NCBI RefSeq assembly: GCF_003990045.1
Contig: NZ_RZGZ01000005.1
Coordinates: 142,220-206,219 of the forward strand
Reading direction: 5' to 3'
Length of the DNA: 64,000 nt
From: Labedella endophytica
GTDB taxonomy: Bacteria; Actinomycetota; Actinomycetes; Actinomycetales; Microbacteriaceae
Part shown: positions 56,222 through 64,000 of the stretch, piece by piece
Layout of the letters: each line of letters opens with the position of its first letter
Position numbering within the stretch: position 1 is the first letter of the stretch
Notes under the pieces: generated by a model
Database searches by the model: none
What the model was told of the DNA's origin: nothing
Seen by the model: the letters and a program-made list of their open reading frames with translations, nothing else
Translations under genes and position numbers: made by a program

Positions 56222-56468
56222 GCAAGCACCGCGGCGACCCGCCGAAGCGCTCGTCATGTATGCGCGATCACAACCTGGGAACCACCCGAGCGGCATGTCA
56301 CGAAAACACAACGACCCACGAGCCGCTCGTGTGCTGCGAGCGGATGGCCCGCTATCGTGTAAGAGGACATAACGGGGTGTCATTTCATCGACTTTCGGGT
56401 GAACGACGAGTGAACGCCCTCGACGGGCTTCGCGCGACGCTCTCCGACATCCAACAAAGGAGTCATTC
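56222..56468 (+). other. Intergenic region with promoter of the NTP-transferase gene
   Basis: About 247 bp without a gene. A TATCGT box near 56352 and the later AT-rich stretch could drive the plus-strand transcript, giving a leader of about 110 nt; AAAGGAG (56456-56462) is the ribosome-binding site. No riboswitch is recognised. Confidence 0.4.
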
Positions 56469-57161
56469 GTGACGACACAGGTTGTGATTCTGGCCGCCGG
56501 TATGGGAAGCCGCCTCGGGCGCTCCCTGCCGAAGCCGCTCACCGAGCTCAGCGACGGCCGCACCATCATGCAGCAGCAGTTCGACAACATCGCCCACGCG
56601 TTCGGCAAGAAGGCCAAGGTGACGATCGTCGTCGGCTACAAGCTCGAACACATCGTCGAGGCCTTCCCTGAGGCCTCCTTCGTCTACAACGAGCAGTACG
56701 ACCAGACGAACACCTCGAAGAGCCTCCTTCGCGCACTCCAGGCATCGCAGCCCGGTGGTGTCCTCTGGATGAACGGCGATGTCGTCTTCGACCCCCAGGT
56801 GCTCGACCGCGCCGCCGAGATGATCGCACGCGACCAGTCCTTCGTCACCGTCAACACCTCCAAGGTGTCGGACGAAGAGGTCAAGTACACGACGAGCGCC
56901 GAGGGCTACATCAAGGAGCTCTCGAAGACCGTCAAGAACGGACTCGGCGAAGCCGTGGGGATCAACTACATCTCCACCTCGGACAAGGCCGTCCTCGTCC
57001 GTCACCTCCAGAAGGTCGACGCTCAGGACTACTTCGAGCGTGGCCTCGAACTCGCGATCGAGCACAACCGCATCCTCGTCGAGCCGGTCGACATCTCGGA
57101 CCTCTACGCAGTCGAGGTCGACTTCGCCGAGGACCTGGACCGGGCGAACCTGTTCGTCTAG
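56469..57161 (+). CDS. NTP transferase family nucleotidyltransferase (LicC-like)
   Basis: This 230-residue protein has the opening VVILAAGMGSRLGRSLPKPLTEL, a GxGxRLG pyrophosphorylase loop with the catalytic Lys, and the metal-binding MNGDVVF. It resembles phosphocholine or polyol-phosphate cytidylyltransferases rather than glucose-1-phosphate types. It could make a CDP-polyol for the CDP-alcohol enzymes downstream; not proven. GTG 56469 has AAAGGAG 6 nt upstream. It is a single transcript ending in a strong terminator. Confidence 0.8.
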   Translation: MTTQVVILAAGMGSRLGRSLPKPLTELSDGRTIMQQQFDNIAHAFGKKAKVTIVVGYKLEHIVEAFPEASFVYNEQYDQTNTSKSLLRALQASQPGGVLWMNGDVVFDPQVLDRAAEMIARDQSFVTVNTSKVSDEEVKYTTSAEGYIKELSKTVKNGLGEAVGINYISTSDKAVLVRHLQKVDAQDYFERGLELAIEHNRILVEPVDISDLYAVEVDFAEDLDRANLFV

Positions 57162-57175
57162 AACCTCCGTCCCCG

Positions 57176-57214
57176 AAGGACCGGCACGCGTCGCGAACGT
57201 GCCGGTCCTTTTTT
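57176..57214 (+). terminator. Strong intrinsic terminator after the NTP transferase
   Basis: AAGGACCGGCACG (57176-57188), a 9-nt loop, CGTGCCGGTCCTT (57198-57210), then TTTT. Confidence 0.95.
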
Positions 57215-57219
57215 ACGGA

Positions 57220-57225
57220 TAAGTT
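57220..57225 (+). promoter_or_regulatory. Leaderless promoter -10 box for the polymer exporter
   Basis: TAAGTT, 6 nt, GTG 57232, placed directly after the preceding terminator. It fixes the start of the permease gene. Confidence 0.6.
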
Positions 57226-57231
57226 GGTGCT

Positions 57232-58038
57232 GTGAGTGAACCCGACTCGGTGAGCCCGGCGACGCGTTCGCCGTCCTCCCGGTACCGGCACGCGCTCGTC
57301 CTGCTCACCGTGCGCGACCTGCGAGTCCGCTACTCCACGAGTGCGCTCGGCTACCTGTGGTCGATCCTCGATCCGCTCGTGATGGCCGGTATCTACTGGT
57401 TCGTGTTCACGGTCGTCTTCAACCGCGAGGGACGGATCGGCGAGCATCCGTACATCGTCTTCCTCCTCGTCGCCCTGCTGCCCTGGATGTGGTTCAACGG
57501 GGCCGTCTCGGATAGCACGAGGGCGTTCCTGAAGGATGCGAAGCTCGTCCGCTCGACCTCGATCCCCCGCACGATCTGGGTGAACCGGATCGTCGCGTCG
57601 AAGGGGATCGAGTTCGTCGCGGCTCTACCCGTGCTCGCCGTCTTCGCCATCATCAATGGAGCGTCTCTGCACGTCGAGGTGTTGTACTTCCCTCTCGCGA
57701 TGGTGCTACAGGCCGCCCTCACGATCGGCGTCGGCATGATCGTGGCGCCGCTCGTCGTGTTCTTCCGCGATCTGGAGCGCGCGACCAAACTGGCCCTCCG
57801 TTTCCTCTTCTACGCGTCGCCCATCGTGTACGGCACGACCGACCTCCCCGAGCAGCTCCACTTCTGGGCGGCGTTCAACCCCCTGAGCGGGATCTTCGCG
57901 CTCTACCGCGCCGCGTTCTTCCCCGATCAGCTCGATCTCTTCACCGTGGCCGTATCGGCCGCCATGTCCCTGCTGTTCCTCGCGATCGGCCTCGTCGTCT
58001 TCCGTCGGTGTGAGCGCGCCGTCTTGAAGGAGCTGTGA
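57232..58038 (+). CDS. ABC-2 polysaccharide/teichoic acid export permease (TagG/Wzm type)
   Basis: This 268-residue protein has six membrane helices and the family features VRDLRVRYSTSALGYLWSILDPLVMAGIYWFVF near the N-terminus. These permeases carry undecaprenyl-linked polymers across the membrane with a TagH/Wzt ATPase. The stop overlaps the next gene start. Its position before a CDP-glycerol-type enzyme favours a teichoic-acid-like cargo. Confidence 0.88.
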   Translation: MSEPDSVSPATRSPSSRYRHALVLLTVRDLRVRYSTSALGYLWSILDPLVMAGIYWFVFTVVFNREGRIGEHPYIVFLLVALLPWMWFNGAVSDSTRAFLKDAKLVRSTSIPRTIWVNRIVASKGIEFVAALPVLAVFAIINGASLHVEVLYFPLAMVLQAALTIGVGMIVAPLVVFFRDLERATKLALRFLFYASPIVYGTTDLPEQLHFWAAFNPLSGIFALYRAAFFPDQLDLFTVAVSAAMSLLFLAIGLVVFRRCERAVLKEL

Positions 58039-58796
58039 TGGCGGAGCAGAGCACGGCGATCGAGGTCGCGGGAGTGGGGATCCGTTTCCGTCGCAACAAG
58101 CGGGGGCGCCGCACCTTCAAGGACCTCTTCGCCGGTCGCGAGCGTCGCGCCCGGCCGAACGAGTTCTGGGCACTGCGCGACGTGGACTTCTCGGTCGCTC
58201 GCGGCGAGTCCATCGGTGTGGTGGGGCGCAACGGTCAGGGCAAGTCGACACTGCTCAAGCTCGTCGCGGGGGTCGTCCTCCCCGACGAGGGCTCGGTCCA
58301 GGTCCGTGGCGGAGTGGCCCCGCTCATCGAGATCACCGGTGGATTCGTCAACGACCTCTCGGTGCGGGACAACGTCTACCTCACCGCCGGACTCCATGGG
58401 ATGACACGCGCCCAGATCGACGCGCGCTTCGACGAGATCATCGGGTTCGCCGAGATCGAGGATTTCGTGGACACCCCGTACAAGCACCTCTCGAGCGGCA
58501 TGAAGGTGCGCATCGCGTTCAGCGTGATCTCGCAGCTCGACGAGCCGATCCTGCTCGTCGACGAGGTACTCGCCGTCGGTGACCGCGCGTTCAAGGCCAA
58601 GTGCTACAAGCGCATCGACGAGATGCTCGCCGGCGGGCGCACGCTCTTCTTCGTCTCCCACAACGAGTCGGATCTGCGGCGCTTCTGCACGCGAGGTCTC
58701 TATCTCGATCGGGGTGCGCTCGTACTGGACGCACCGATCGGCGACGTGCTCGATCGCTACAACGACGACTACAACCGGCCGGCCCCCCGCGACTGA
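58038..58796 (+). CDS. ABC exporter ATPase (TagH/Wzt type)
   Basis: This 252-residue ATPase has Walker A GVVGRNGQGKSTLLKLV, the subgroup signature HLSSGMKVRIAFSV, and Walker B PILLVDEVLAVGDRAFK. ATG 58038 is favoured by AAGGAG 5 nt upstream; GTG 58035 is in frame. It lacks the C-terminal carbohydrate-binding domain of longer Wzt proteins and so fits TagH or the short KpsT form. The partner is the permease just upstream. Confidence 0.92.
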   Translation: MAEQSTAIEVAGVGIRFRRNKRGRRTFKDLFAGRERRARPNEFWALRDVDFSVARGESIGVVGRNGQGKSTLLKLVAGVVLPDEGSVQVRGGVAPLIEITGGFVNDLSVRDNVYLTAGLHGMTRAQIDARFDEIIGFAEIEDFVDTPYKHLSSGMKVRIAFSVISQLDEPILLVDEVLAVGDRAFKAKCYKRIDEMLAGGRTLFFVSHNESDLRRFCTRGLYLDRGALVLDAPIGDVLDRYNDDYNRPAPRD

Positions 58797-58859
58797 AACC
58801 GCTCCCCTGCACAGTGGGACGGCTCCGGCAATGCTCAGCGATCGGTTGGGCAGCCCGCA

Positions 58860-58865
58860 TAGACT
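58860..58865 (+). promoter_or_regulatory. Leaderless promoter -10 box of the hypothetical gene at 58872
   Basis: TAGACT, 6 nt, GTG 58872. Confidence 0.55.
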
Positions 58866-58871
58866 TCTCGA

Positions 58872-59753
58872 GTGAATCGGCAAGCGGACTTCCAGACGAT
58901 GGCCTCGACCGACCAACCCGCATGGGCGAAGGGCGTCGATCGGGTGCTCGCCGTGCAGCGACCAGCGGTCGTCGCGTATGTGCGAGGCATCCGCCGCCGC
59001 TATCCGGGCGCGACCCCCGAGCAGCTCGTGAAGGTCCTCGAGCGCCGTTACCTCGCTGCGATCACCGCTGGAGGAGCCGCCGTGGGTGCCACCGCGATGG
59101 TCCCGGCGGTCGGCACCGGGGTCACCCTCGCGCTCTCCGGTGTCGAGACCGCCGGATTCCTCGAGACCACGGCCCTGTTCGCGCAGTCGGTCGCGGAGGT
59201 CCACGGGCTGTCCATCGAGGACCCGACGCGCGCTCGCGCCCTCGTGATGTCCCTCATGCTCGGTCGCACGGGCTCGGACCTCGTGAAGCAGTTCACCGGA
59301 CAGGCCATGGGCCACCCCGTTCCGGAGCGCAAGGCGTTCTGGGGTGAGATGGTCTCCGCGAGCATTCCCCAGGTCATGATGGGGCCGGTCGCCGACGAGC
59401 TCAAGAAGCGATTCCTCCGGAAGTTCGCCGTGAGCCACGGCGCCTCGCTCATCGGCAAGGCGGCACCGTTCGGGATCGGAGCGGCGATCGGTGGTGTCGG
59501 CAACAACATCGCCGGTCGACAGGTCGTGAGCGCCGCCCGCACTGCGTTCGGGCCGACACCGCTCGTGCTTCCCCGCGAACTGGAACCCGTCGAGCGCGTC
59601 CCCCGCGAGCGCGGCGGTCGGGCCCTCCGGCTTCCTTTCCCGCGCAAGCGGGAGCTGACGACGGGGAGCGACACGGACCAGCCGATGGACGCGGAATCGG
59701 AGGACTCGACGCGCGGCGGCGAGTCCGACACCGAGGCGCCCTCGACACGCTGA
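58872..59753 (+). CDS. Hypothetical protein with glycine-rich hydrophobic helices
   Basis: This 293-residue protein has a soluble N-terminus, hydrophobic regions near residues 65-90 (AAVGATAMVPAVGTGVTLALSG) and 190-215, and a long charged tail rich in Arg, Ser and Asp. The glycine-rich helices suggest membrane association. Family not recognised. It has its own promoter and is convergent with the glycerophosphotransferase gene. Confidence 0.65.
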   Translation: MNRQADFQTMASTDQPAWAKGVDRVLAVQRPAVVAYVRGIRRRYPGATPEQLVKVLERRYLAAITAGGAAVGATAMVPAVGTGVTLALSGVETAGFLETTALFAQSVAEVHGLSIEDPTRARALVMSLMLGRTGSDLVKQFTGQAMGHPVPERKAFWGEMVSASIPQVMMGPVADELKKRFLRKFAVSHGASLIGKAAPFGIGAAIGGVGNNIAGRQVVSAARTAFGPTPLVLPRELEPVERVPRERGGRALRLPFPRKRELTTGSDTDQPMDAESEDSTRGGESDTEAPSTR

Positions 59754-59807
59754 GCACGATCGACCACGGCCACAGGCGGGTACGCCCGTTGGCCGGGAAC
59801 CGATCCG

Positions 59808-61115
59808 TCAGTCGCCGTCCTCGTCCGGATCCTGGTGGTCGGATGCATCCGAATCGGTCCGTCGGCCGGAGAGCTCGGCGTGCCCATCGTCCGCGTGGAG
59901 AGAGGCGGAGCGCTCCCACTCGGCCATGAGGTGATCGACCGCGGCGTGGAAACGTCGCGTCGCCTCGCCCGGTGTGGGATCGCCGAAGTAGTGCCGCGAC
60001 CAGTAATCGATGCGCGAAACCGTCTCCTCGTCGTGCAGGAGCCGGTCCACCTCCGTCACGACCGCTGCCGCCCCGTCGGCTGTGAGCCATTCGCACGCCG
60101 TGAGGTAGCCCTCGGAGTCAACCTCGGCCGCCGGGTCGACCGGACGGGTGACCATGAGTGGCTTACCGGTGGCCAGCCGGTCGTAGACCATCGCCGAGAT
60201 GTCGACGATGGCGACATCTGCGGCCGTCAGCTGCCAGCCGAGTTCCGGTCCGTCGTCGAAGACGTGATGCGCCGACGGGTCCGCCCGGTTGGCGTCCGCG
60301 AGCATCGCGACGATGCTCTTCTTCGCGGCGCCGTAGGCCGCGTCGACGACTCCCGACCGCGGGTGCGGCCGGAAGATCACCCGGTGACGCCCCGTCACGA
60401 GCAGCTCGCGGACGAGGGCGACTCCGTGACTCGCGATCGACCCGTATGCGGCCGAGGACCTGTCCCCCTCCCACGTGGGGGCGTAGAGGACGACGGTGCG
60501 CTCGTCGGGGGTGTACGGGAGTGTTCCAGAGAAGTGATCTGCTTGAGGACGACCGATGGGGATCGCGCGCTTGTCGAGATCGAAATCCCAGAGCGCACGA
60601 TCGAGTCGTGCGAGGGCGGCATCGCCGGCGACGAGGCTGTAGTCGTACGCCTTGAACTGGTTCGTCGTCATGTACATCTTGTCGCTCTCGCCATGATTGA
60701 TGAACACGTGCCAGCGGCGGCCGTAGCGGAACATCTGGAAGTTGCGGGCGTTCTGATTGACGTAGAACACGATGCGGATGTCCTGCTCCGCCAGCGTCTC
60801 CTCGAGAGCGACGACGGTGCGCACGTAGGCGACCGGGACGGGCGACTCCTCGAGGAGAGCAGCCGCGGCGGTGGCCCCGCGACTGAGGATGAGGACGGGC
60901 CACCGCTCGGAGAGCCGCGCGAGCGGCTTGTACCACTGGCGCATCTGGTAGAGGTTGACGGCTCCGTCGGCGAAGTACACGGCGATCTTGAACCGGCCCG
61001 GCTCGACGGTCGGCCGCGTCGCGAGGGTCCTCGACAGCTCTCGCGACGCCGACCGCGTGGCGACGGCCCTCCGCAGGAGCCGCATGGCCTTGCGGGCATC
61101 GGAAAGGGAAGGCAT
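59808..61115 (-). CDS. CDP-glycerol glycerophosphotransferase family enzyme (TagF/TagB-like)
   Basis: This 435-residue protein carries the Glyphos_transf motifs: HGESDKMYMTTNQFKAYDYSLVAG, TVVLYAPTWEGD, VIFRPHPRSG and VDISAMVYDRLATGKPLMVTRP. Family members polymerise or prime glycerol- or ribitol-phosphate chains on the cytoplasmic face of the membrane. A GTG in frame at 61124 is less likely, because TAGGGT stands 7 nt before ATG 61115. It is downstream of the glycosyltransferases on the same strand. Confidence 0.9.
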   Translation of the reverse strand: MPSLSDARKAMRLLRRAVATRSASRELSRTLATRPTVEPGRFKIAVYFADGAVNLYQMRQWYKPLARLSERWPVLILSRGATAAAALLEESPVPVAYVRTVVALEETLAEQDIRIVFYVNQNARNFQMFRYGRRWHVFINHGESDKMYMTTNQFKAYDYSLVAGDAALARLDRALWDFDLDKRAIPIGRPQADHFSGTLPYTPDERTVVLYAPTWEGDRSSAAYGSIASHGVALVRELLVTGRHRVIFRPHPRSGVVDAAYGAAKKSIVAMLADANRADPSAHHVFDDGPELGWQLTAADVAIVDISAMVYDRLATGKPLMVTRPVDPAAEVDSEGYLTACEWLTADGAAAVVTEVDRLLHDEETVSRIDYWSRHYFGDPTPGEATRRFHAAVDHLMAEWERSASLHADDGHAELSGRRTDSDASDHQDPDEDGD

Positions 61116-61146
61116 GACCTCCACCCTAACCGCGCAAGATAACGGA

Positions 61147-62058
61147 TCAGATAACGGGTGGCCGTCCCGACCGCGCCATGCGCCGCACGGTGCGCCACGA
61201 CATCGGTCGTCGTCGCCCGGGCGACGACCTCCATCCCTCCATCCAGCCCCCGAGCCAGGCCGACAGCGCGGCGGGCTTCCGCCACCATCGCAGGAGCGTC
61301 ACCGCCGTCCACGACCCGACGTAGAGCGGGACCAGCGGGTACGGCAGGTTGCGTCTGGCGAGCCAGACGCGATTGCGCGCGTTCAACCGGTAGTAGTCGG
61401 CGTGTCGCGTGGGGTGCACGACAGGATGTTCGGCGACGAGGCCGCCGTCGTACCAGGCGCGTCGGCCCTGATCCCACACGCGCCACGCGAGCTCGATACC
61501 CTCGTGGGCGTAGAAGAACTCGTCCCCCCAGCCCCCTGCACGGTCGAAGACGTCGCGCGGGAGCAGGACGGCCGCCTCGAGGCATGAGAACACGACGCTC
61601 GAATCGTGACGATCACCCTTCCGCATCCGGGGGATCCAACGTTCTGGCGGCTCCGCTCCCCCACGGCCCTCGAGCCGGGGCTGGATGAGCCCGATGCGCG
61701 GGTCGTTCTCGATGACGCCGATGGCATCGGCGAGGAAGCGGGGGCTCGGGATACGGGCGTCGTCGTCCAGGAAGAACACGAACGGTCCCGAGACGGCCGC
61801 CGCACCGCGGTTGCGACCCGCCGGAATCCCGACGTTGGTGGAGAGACCGATCCCCCGCACCCCGTCGGGGAGCCCCGACGGCTCCCAGCCGTTGCCGACG
61901 ACGACGATGTCGGTGACGACGTCCTCCTGCGCGAGCACGCTCGCGATGCCCTCTGCGAGCTCCACCGGTCGATCGCCCTGCGTGAGGACCACGACTCCGA
62001 CCCGGGGCACCGACCCCGGCCCGTCAGGCACGTCAGGCACGTCAGGCACGTCAGGCAC
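61147..62058 (-). CDS. Glycosyltransferase family 2
   Basis: This 303-residue protein has the GT-A fold start VGVVVLTQGDRP, a nucleotide-binding region VVVGNGW, and the metal motif FFLDDDARIPS with Asp98-100. The catalytic acid region is EGIELAWRV. The N-terminus consists of repeated PDV triplets encoded by a 9-bp tandem repeat (GTGCCTGAC) that also overlaps the stop of the gene upstream. The acceptor is unknown. Confidence 0.85.
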   Translation of the reverse strand: MPDVPDVPDVPDGPGSVPRVGVVVLTQGDRPVELAEGIASVLAQEDVVTDIVVVGNGWEPSGLPDGVRGIGLSTNVGIPAGRNRGAAAVSGPFVFFLDDDARIPSPRFLADAIGVIENDPRIGLIQPRLEGRGGAEPPERWIPRMRKGDRHDSSVVFSCLEAAVLLPRDVFDRAGGWGDEFFYAHEGIELAWRVWDQGRRAWYDGGLVAEHPVVHPTRHADYYRLNARNRVWLARRNLPYPLVPLYVGSWTAVTLLRWWRKPAALSAWLGGWMEGWRSSPGRRRPMSWRTVRRMARSGRPPVI

Positions 62059-62060
62059 TG
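62025..62060 (-). repeat. 9-bp tandem repeat at a gene start
   Basis: About four GTGCCTGAC units. Each contains a GTG start codon in frame with the glycosyltransferase and a TGA in frame with the previous gene, so unit number changes only the N-terminal length. Confidence 0.8.
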
Positions 62061-62866
62061 ACCCTCTTGGACGCCATGATCGCGACGAAGTGGCCGAACA
62101 GCGTCACGACGCCGAGCGCGAGCAGCCCGATGAGCGTCCACCGCATCGCGACGACGTCGCCGACGAACAGGCCGACGATCGCGGCGGCGAAGATGACCAT
62201 CGACAGCTCGACCGAGTGGAACAGTCGGTGGAACGGGACGAACTTCGCGATCCGACGTGCGACCGCGAGGACACCGCCGCGCGGGGCCGTCTCGCTCTCC
62301 GAGTAGGTGAGCTTCGGCGCCCCGAAAGCGGCCCGGGACACCCTCACCATGTCGTTGAGCGCCTTGTTGAGCACGATGACGAGGGCGAGCAGCGCGCCGA
62401 GCGTCGTCCAGAAGAAGTCCTCCGGAGCGTCGACGGGATAACCGGCCGCCCGGATCGCCAGGGCGAGCGGGATGAGGGCCTCGGTGGAGTAGTGACCGAC
62501 GGCGTCGAGGAACATCCCGGCGGGAGAGGATGTCTTCCGCCAGCGCGCGACCTCCCCGTCGCAGCAGTCGACGAGCATCTGCAGCTGACCGAGGACGAGG
62601 GCGAGGGCCGGACCGGCGATGCCCGGGATAAGGAGAGCGGCGGCGACCGACCACCCCGTGAGGATCATGAGACCCGTGACGCCGTTCGCGCTGATGGACG
62701 TCCGCAGGAGGATCCACGTGAGGTAGGGCGAGAGGTCACGGAGGTAGAGCGCCGCCGTCCAGTGCTCGGCGTTCCGTCGGCTACGCACCTCCGGCGGTTG
62801 CGTCACGGCGCGCAGCTCGGCGAAGCTCCTCGGCTTCGCCAGGGGCTCACCCCGTTCGTCTGTCAC
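62051..62866 (-). CDS. CDP-alcohol phosphatidyltransferase family enzyme with altered motif
   Basis: This 271-residue membrane protein has about six helices. The family motif D-x2-D-G-x2-A-R-x8-G-x3-D-x3-D is found at residues 100-125: Asp100, Asp103-Gly104, Ala107-Arg108, Gly117 and Asp121, but the last position is His125. These enzymes transfer a phosphoalcohol from a CDP-linked donor. The start GTG 62866 is inside the end of the upstream gene. Possible donor: the product of the NTP transferase. Confidence 0.85.
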   Translation of the reverse strand: MTDERGEPLAKPRSFAELRAVTQPPEVRSRRNAEHWTAALYLRDLSPYLTWILLRTSISANGVTGLMILTGWSVAAALLIPGIAGPALALVLGQLQMLVDCCDGEVARWRKTSSPAGMFLDAVGHYSTEALIPLALAIRAAGYPVDAPEDFFWTTLGALLALVIVLNKALNDMVRVSRAAFGAPKLTYSESETAPRGGVLAVARRIAKFVPFHRLFHSVELSMVIFAAAIVGLFVGDVVAMRWTLIGLLALGVVTLFGHFVAIMASKRVSA

Positions 62867-63956
62867 TCGAGCCCGAGCCTTTCCTGTACGTCTGTGCGGC
62901 GATGTTACTCGCGAGCGACAGATAGCCGAGCACGAATCCGATTCCCCAGCAGAAGTGGATACAGGGCAACACTACGAGAAACCACGCGACGGCGTGGGCG
63001 CCGTCCCGTCGGGCGACGAGCACGGCCGACACGGCGACGAGAGCGGCGTACGCGACGGGCGGGATCCAACCGAGGAGGAAGAGAGGGGCGATCCTGCTGC
63101 CCGCCGACCAGAGCACGAGGCCGATGACACCCAGGAGGACGCCCAGGGTCACACCGAGAACGAGGACGGGCGGGGCGAAATAACGCAGGTTGCGTGACCC
63201 GGCGATGAGTCGCGAGAGCTCGCCGCGCCACAGCCCGGTGGAGAAGAACTGGCGACCGAGCCGCGAGAGCGTCGACCGCGGTCGGTAGGTGACACGAAGC
63301 TCCGGAGTGAACCAGACGATGCCGCCGGAGGAGCGGATGCGCTCGTTCAGCTCCCAGTCCTGCCCCCGCTTGATCCTCTCGTCGAAGAGGCCGACGCGTT
63401 CGAGGGCGGAGCGACGGAAGACGCCGAGGTACACCGTGTCGGCCGGACCCTCTGCGCCACCGACGTGGTGCGGGGTGCCCCCGAGGCCGATGCGCGACCC
63501 GTACGCGCGTGCGACGGCCCTCTCGAATGCCGAGGTGCCGCGCGCGTCCATGATGCCCCCGACGTTGTCCGCACCGGTGCGCTCGAGCGTCTCGACGGCG
63601 AGGCGCGCATACGATGTCGGCAGGACCGAGTGGGCATCGACACGGATGACGATGGGGTGGCGCGAGGCGCGGATCGCGATGTTGAGTCCCGACGGCGTCG
63701 TGCCCGCGACGTTGTCTACGACCGTGATCCGACGGTCCGCTCGCCCCATCTCCTCGACGAGCTCGTTCGTGCCGTCGATGGACGGGCCCACGGCGATGAC
63801 CACGTCGAAGGCACCGGCGTAGTCCTGATCCAGAAGGCTCTGGACGGCGGCACCGACATGGGTGACGTCGTTCAGGACGGGCATGACGTAGGAGACTCCC
63901 GGCAGAGCCGTGACCGGCTCTTCAGACCGCGGGTTTTCCATGTTCTCCACTCGCAT
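62847..63956 (-). CDS. Glycosyltransferase family 2 with C-terminal membrane helices
   Basis: This 369-residue protein has a GT-A domain (residues about 15-235: YVMPVLNDVTHVGAAVQSL, AVGPSIDGTNELV, IVIRVDAHS, KRGQDWELNERIR) and three or four C-terminal helices, a layout seen in cellulose-synthase-like and succinoglycan enzymes. ATG 63956 is used; ATG 63941 with nearby GTGGAG is an alternative. It is the first of four minus-strand genes of the polymer region in view, with TAGGCT 13 nt before the start. Confidence 0.83.
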   Translation of the reverse strand: MRVENMENPRSEEPVTALPGVSYVMPVLNDVTHVGAAVQSLLDQDYAGAFDVVIAVGPSIDGTNELVEEMGRADRRITVVDNVAGTTPSGLNIAIRASRHPIVIRVDAHSVLPTSYARLAVETLERTGADNVGGIMDARGTSAFERAVARAYGSRIGLGGTPHHVGGAEGPADTVYLGVFRRSALERVGLFDERIKRGQDWELNERIRSSGGIVWFTPELRVTYRPRSTLSRLGRQFFSTGLWRGELSRLIAGSRNLRYFAPPVLVLGVTLGVLLGVIGLVLWSAGSRIAPLFLLGWIPPVAYAALVAVSAVLVARRDGAHAVAWFLVVLPCIHFCWGIGFVLGYLSLASNIAAQTYRKGSGSSDRRTG

Positions 63957-64000
63957 TCGGGTGCGCCCGAGCCTATCAGGGGACACCCGTGAGGCCGTCG

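Noticed and set aside
62025..62060. Phase-variation switch
   Set aside because: A 9-bp unit cannot change the frame, so repeat changes would not turn the gene on or off.

Overview
The window is high-GC DNA from a gram-positive actinobacterium, most likely a member of the Microbacteriaceae. The support is very high GC at third codon positions, many GTG starts, the order prfB-ftsE-ftsX-smpB-ssrA, the order murI-rph-rdgB, a tmRNA tag ending ALAA, and many promoters of the TANNNT-N6/7-start type that produce leaderless mRNAs. I see no phage, insertion sequence, plasmid or CRISPR genes. It reads as ordinary chromosome with one surface-polymer region. The family assignment is inference; no species can be named from sequence alone.

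Layout. 1-4.2 kb: tail of an ABC permease, a secreted serine hydrolase, a NarL-type two-component pair and a YCII-like protein. 4.3-5.8 kb: a flavin amine oxidase and tRNA-Gln. 5.9-12.7 kb (minus): a chain leuB-ilvE-FAH hydrolase-MFS-gltX-thioredoxin-reductase-like gene, with extra leaderless promoters inside it. 12.7-14.9 kb: a drug-type MFS pump divergent from a TetR repressor, with a clear operator. 15-25.6 kb (minus): serA, two small membrane proteins, ilvBNC, ilvD and the trehalose genes otsAB. With leuB and ilvE, the window encodes the whole ilvBN-C-D-E route to isoleucine and valine plus one leucine step.

25.8-32.7 kb: small unknowns, a phosphoesterase, a SRPBCC protein, a VOC protein, a membrane protein plus XRE regulator behind a 16-bp palindrome, tRNA-Lys with duplicated tails, an inositol-phosphatase-like enzyme and poxB. 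32.7-37.3 kb (minus): tmRNA, smpB, ftsX, ftsE and prfB, that is ribosome rescue, cell division and translation termination. 37.3-41.8 kb: MFS, BCCT transporter, lipoprotein and ASCH protein. 41.9-46.4 kb (minus): a compact tad (Flp-type pilus/secretion) operon. 46.5-52.6 kb: tRNA-Leu, dedA, a CDF metal exporter, rdgB-rph-murI, a nicotinate phosphoribosyltransferase and a DUF3039 protein.

52.7-64 kb: an ABC pair whose ATPase carries a roughly 410-residue disordered head, then a region whose parts fit export and assembly of a polyol-phosphate (teichoic-acid-like) cell-surface polymer: an NTP transferase, a TagG/TagH-type exporter, a CDP-glycerol-glycerophosphotransferase-like enzyme, a CDP-alcohol phosphatidyltransferase with an altered catalytic motif, and two family-2 glycosyltransferases.

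The most unusual signals are repeated tandem duplications of gene tails (a serine hydrolase, tRNA-Lys, prfB, dedA; three with an 85-90 bp period), a codon-usage patch inside ilvD, promoters whose -10 box contains the stop codon of the preceding gene, the long-headed ABC ATPase, and the polymer region itself. Positions were read by eye; no searches, alignments or folding calculations were run.
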